NCBI GenBank assembly: GCA_035995285.1
Contig: DASYKO010000435.1
Location: 1-6,679, forward strand
DNA: 6,679 nt
Direction of reading: 5' to 3'
Source: UBA7672 sp035995285
GTDB taxonomy: Bacteria; Pseudomonadota; Alphaproteobacteria; Caulobacterales; Hyphomonadaceae
The position numbers and the translations under genes were made by a program. This document shows positions 5,928-6,679 of this stretch, in pieces. The first letter of the stretch is position 1, and every line of letters starts with the position of its first letter. The notes beneath the pieces are model-generated. The model ran no database searches. It was not told the DNA's origin and saw only the letters and a program-made list of their open reading frames with translations.

Positions 5928-6458
5928 TCAGCCCGTCGGGTTCGACGCGCAATCTTTCGCCTGGCCGCCTTCGGACGAGTCCGAACCATCGCGCGGAGCG
6001 CCCGTGCCGGACGATCCGACGAACAGTTTGCAACCGTTCGGGAAGGTCACGTCACGGCCGTTGGCCTTGCAGGTTTTCTTCTTGGTTTTCACCGAGACGT
6101 CGCAGAGCGCGTCTTTCGACTGATAGCCGCGCACGACGATCTGCGTGCCGACTTTCAGCGACTGCTTGGTGATGCCGGTGCGAAGGAGGGTGTTCGGCGT
6201 GCCGCCTTCAACCATCCACTCCCACGTCGTGCCTTTTTTCTCTTTGCCTTTGGCGTCCGTATCCGGAACGTGCATGTGAATCCAGGTGTGGGGGTTCACC
6301 CACTCGACCACGGTCACGGTGCCTTTCAGGAGGACCGGAGCTTCCGAGTCGAATTCCGCCGCGAAGGCGTGGTGGGCGTAAGCGGCAGTGCCGACACCGA
6401 GCGTCGCGAAAGCGGCGACAGCCACCCCGGCGATCGCGAGACGAGCTGTTTTATTCAT
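5928..6458 (-). CDS. Small secreted DUF6152 family protein
   Basis: 176 residues. The signal peptide runs to TAAYA (1-28); cleavage at AYA leaves His29-His30 as the first mature residues. The core fits DUF6152 as I know it: HHAFAAEFD (29-37), LKGTVTVVEWVNPHTWIHMHV (43-63 region), a GTPNTLLRTG segment (86-95), a LKVGTQIVVRGY segment (101-112) and GCKLFVG (142-148). The family is uncharacterised, exported and probably beta-rich. Its conserved histidines (29, 30, 57, and here 61 and 63) suggest metal binding, which is inference. This copy carries four Cys (119, 130, 143, 170) and a Ser/Gly/Asp-rich tail from about 149, which I believe is longer than usual. The start is fixed by AGGAGAGG (6472-6465) 6 nt upstream. 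It has its own terminator downstream, and a candidate promoter lies about 100 bp upstream. Confidence 0.9.
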   Translation of the reverse strand: MNKTARLAIAGVAVAAFATLGVGTAAYAHHAFAAEFDSEAPVLLKGTVTVVEWVNPHTWIHMHVPDTDAKGKEKKGTTWEWMVEGGTPNTLLRTGITKQSLKVGTQIVVRGYQSKDALCDVSVKTKKKTCKANGRDVTFPNGCKLFVGSSGTGAPRDGSDSSEGGQAKDCASNPTG

Positions 6459-6553
6459 CTACTTCCTCTCCTGAGCTGGTGGCCGTGGCCGCCAGGATCT
6501 ATCGCCGGGCATAGTACGGGAATGGTTAATCCAGCCCGCCTGCCCTCTGAAAC

Positions 6554-6589
6554 TACGCCCCTTTTACCCCCGGGGTTCCCCGGTCTCAA
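6554..6589 (-). promoter_or_regulatory. Candidate promoter(s) of the DUF6152 gene
   Basis: Two overlapping patterns are visible on the - strand. TTGAGA (6589-6584), 17 nt, TAAAAG (6566-6561) resembles a weak housekeeping promoter. GGAACC (6579-6574), 16 nt, CGTA (6557-6554) matches the alphaproteobacterial EcfG general-stress consensus GGAACC-N16/17-CGTT except for the last base. GGAACC sits in an inverted repeat (CCGGGG-TT-CCCCGG, 6570-6583). The rest of 6459-6679 holds only short palindromes, such as GGGCGCCC at 6633-6640 and CCCC-TATC-GGGG at 6620-6631, and no gene. Confidence 0.35.
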
Positions 6590-6679
6590 GGGAGCTTGTG
6601 TCACACTGGCTGTACTTTTCCCCTATCGGGGTGGGCGCCCTGTTGAAGGGAGAGCCCGGATTCAACCGGTGTTTTGCCC

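Noticed and set aside
6592..6610. TGTGTCACAC-like palindrome as a CRP/FNR-type site
   Set aside because: Half-sites lack the proper spacer (no TGTGA-N6-TCACA or TTGAT-N4-ATCAA), and it lies away from the promoter candidates.

Overview
The window is GC-rich DNA in the style of an alphaproteobacterium, possibly Hyphomonadaceae/Caulobacterales or a sphingomonad relative. That guess rests on base composition, strong Shine-Dalgarno sites and the protein families present. No rRNA, tRNA, CRISPR array or recognisable transposase is visible.

Layout. On the + strand, 1-105 is the Ala/Pro-rich tail of a cut-off gene. It is followed after 4 nt by a multi-pass membrane protein of the DUF6644 type (110-940), and a strong hairpin terminator (962-991) closes this unit. 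Everything else is on the - strand. Reading in transcription order from the right end: a small secreted DUF6152 protein (6458-5928) with its own terminator (5903-5869); a secreted protein resembling DUF4350/GldG-type glutamine-amidotransferase-like folds (5789-4812); 41 nt later the first of three paralogous secreted proteins (4770-3829), followed by a long hairpin; a 684-bp stretch without a convincing gene but rich in inverted repeats (3828-3145); the second paralog (3144-2155); and the third paralog (2025-1000), which is interrupted by an in-frame amber codon where the next-closest paralog has tryptophan.

The three paralogs share N-terminal signal peptides, a GVW motif near the mature N-terminus (two with a TPDGKPD prefix), a V(D/E)PADG block and a C-terminal CHEGNY motif. 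Their function is unknown. Together with DUF6152 and DUF6644 they look like an envelope gene cluster: one membrane protein, one small His-rich secreted protein, one larger secreted fold and a family of CHEGNY proteins. How they cooperate cannot be read from the sequence.

The points most worth following are the W-to-amber change that removes the CHEGNY end of one paralog, the structured intergenic element at about 3300-3680 with two mutually exclusive hairpin arrangements, the predicted N-terminal histidine of the mature DUF6152 protein, and a shared leader motif in front of two of the paralogs.
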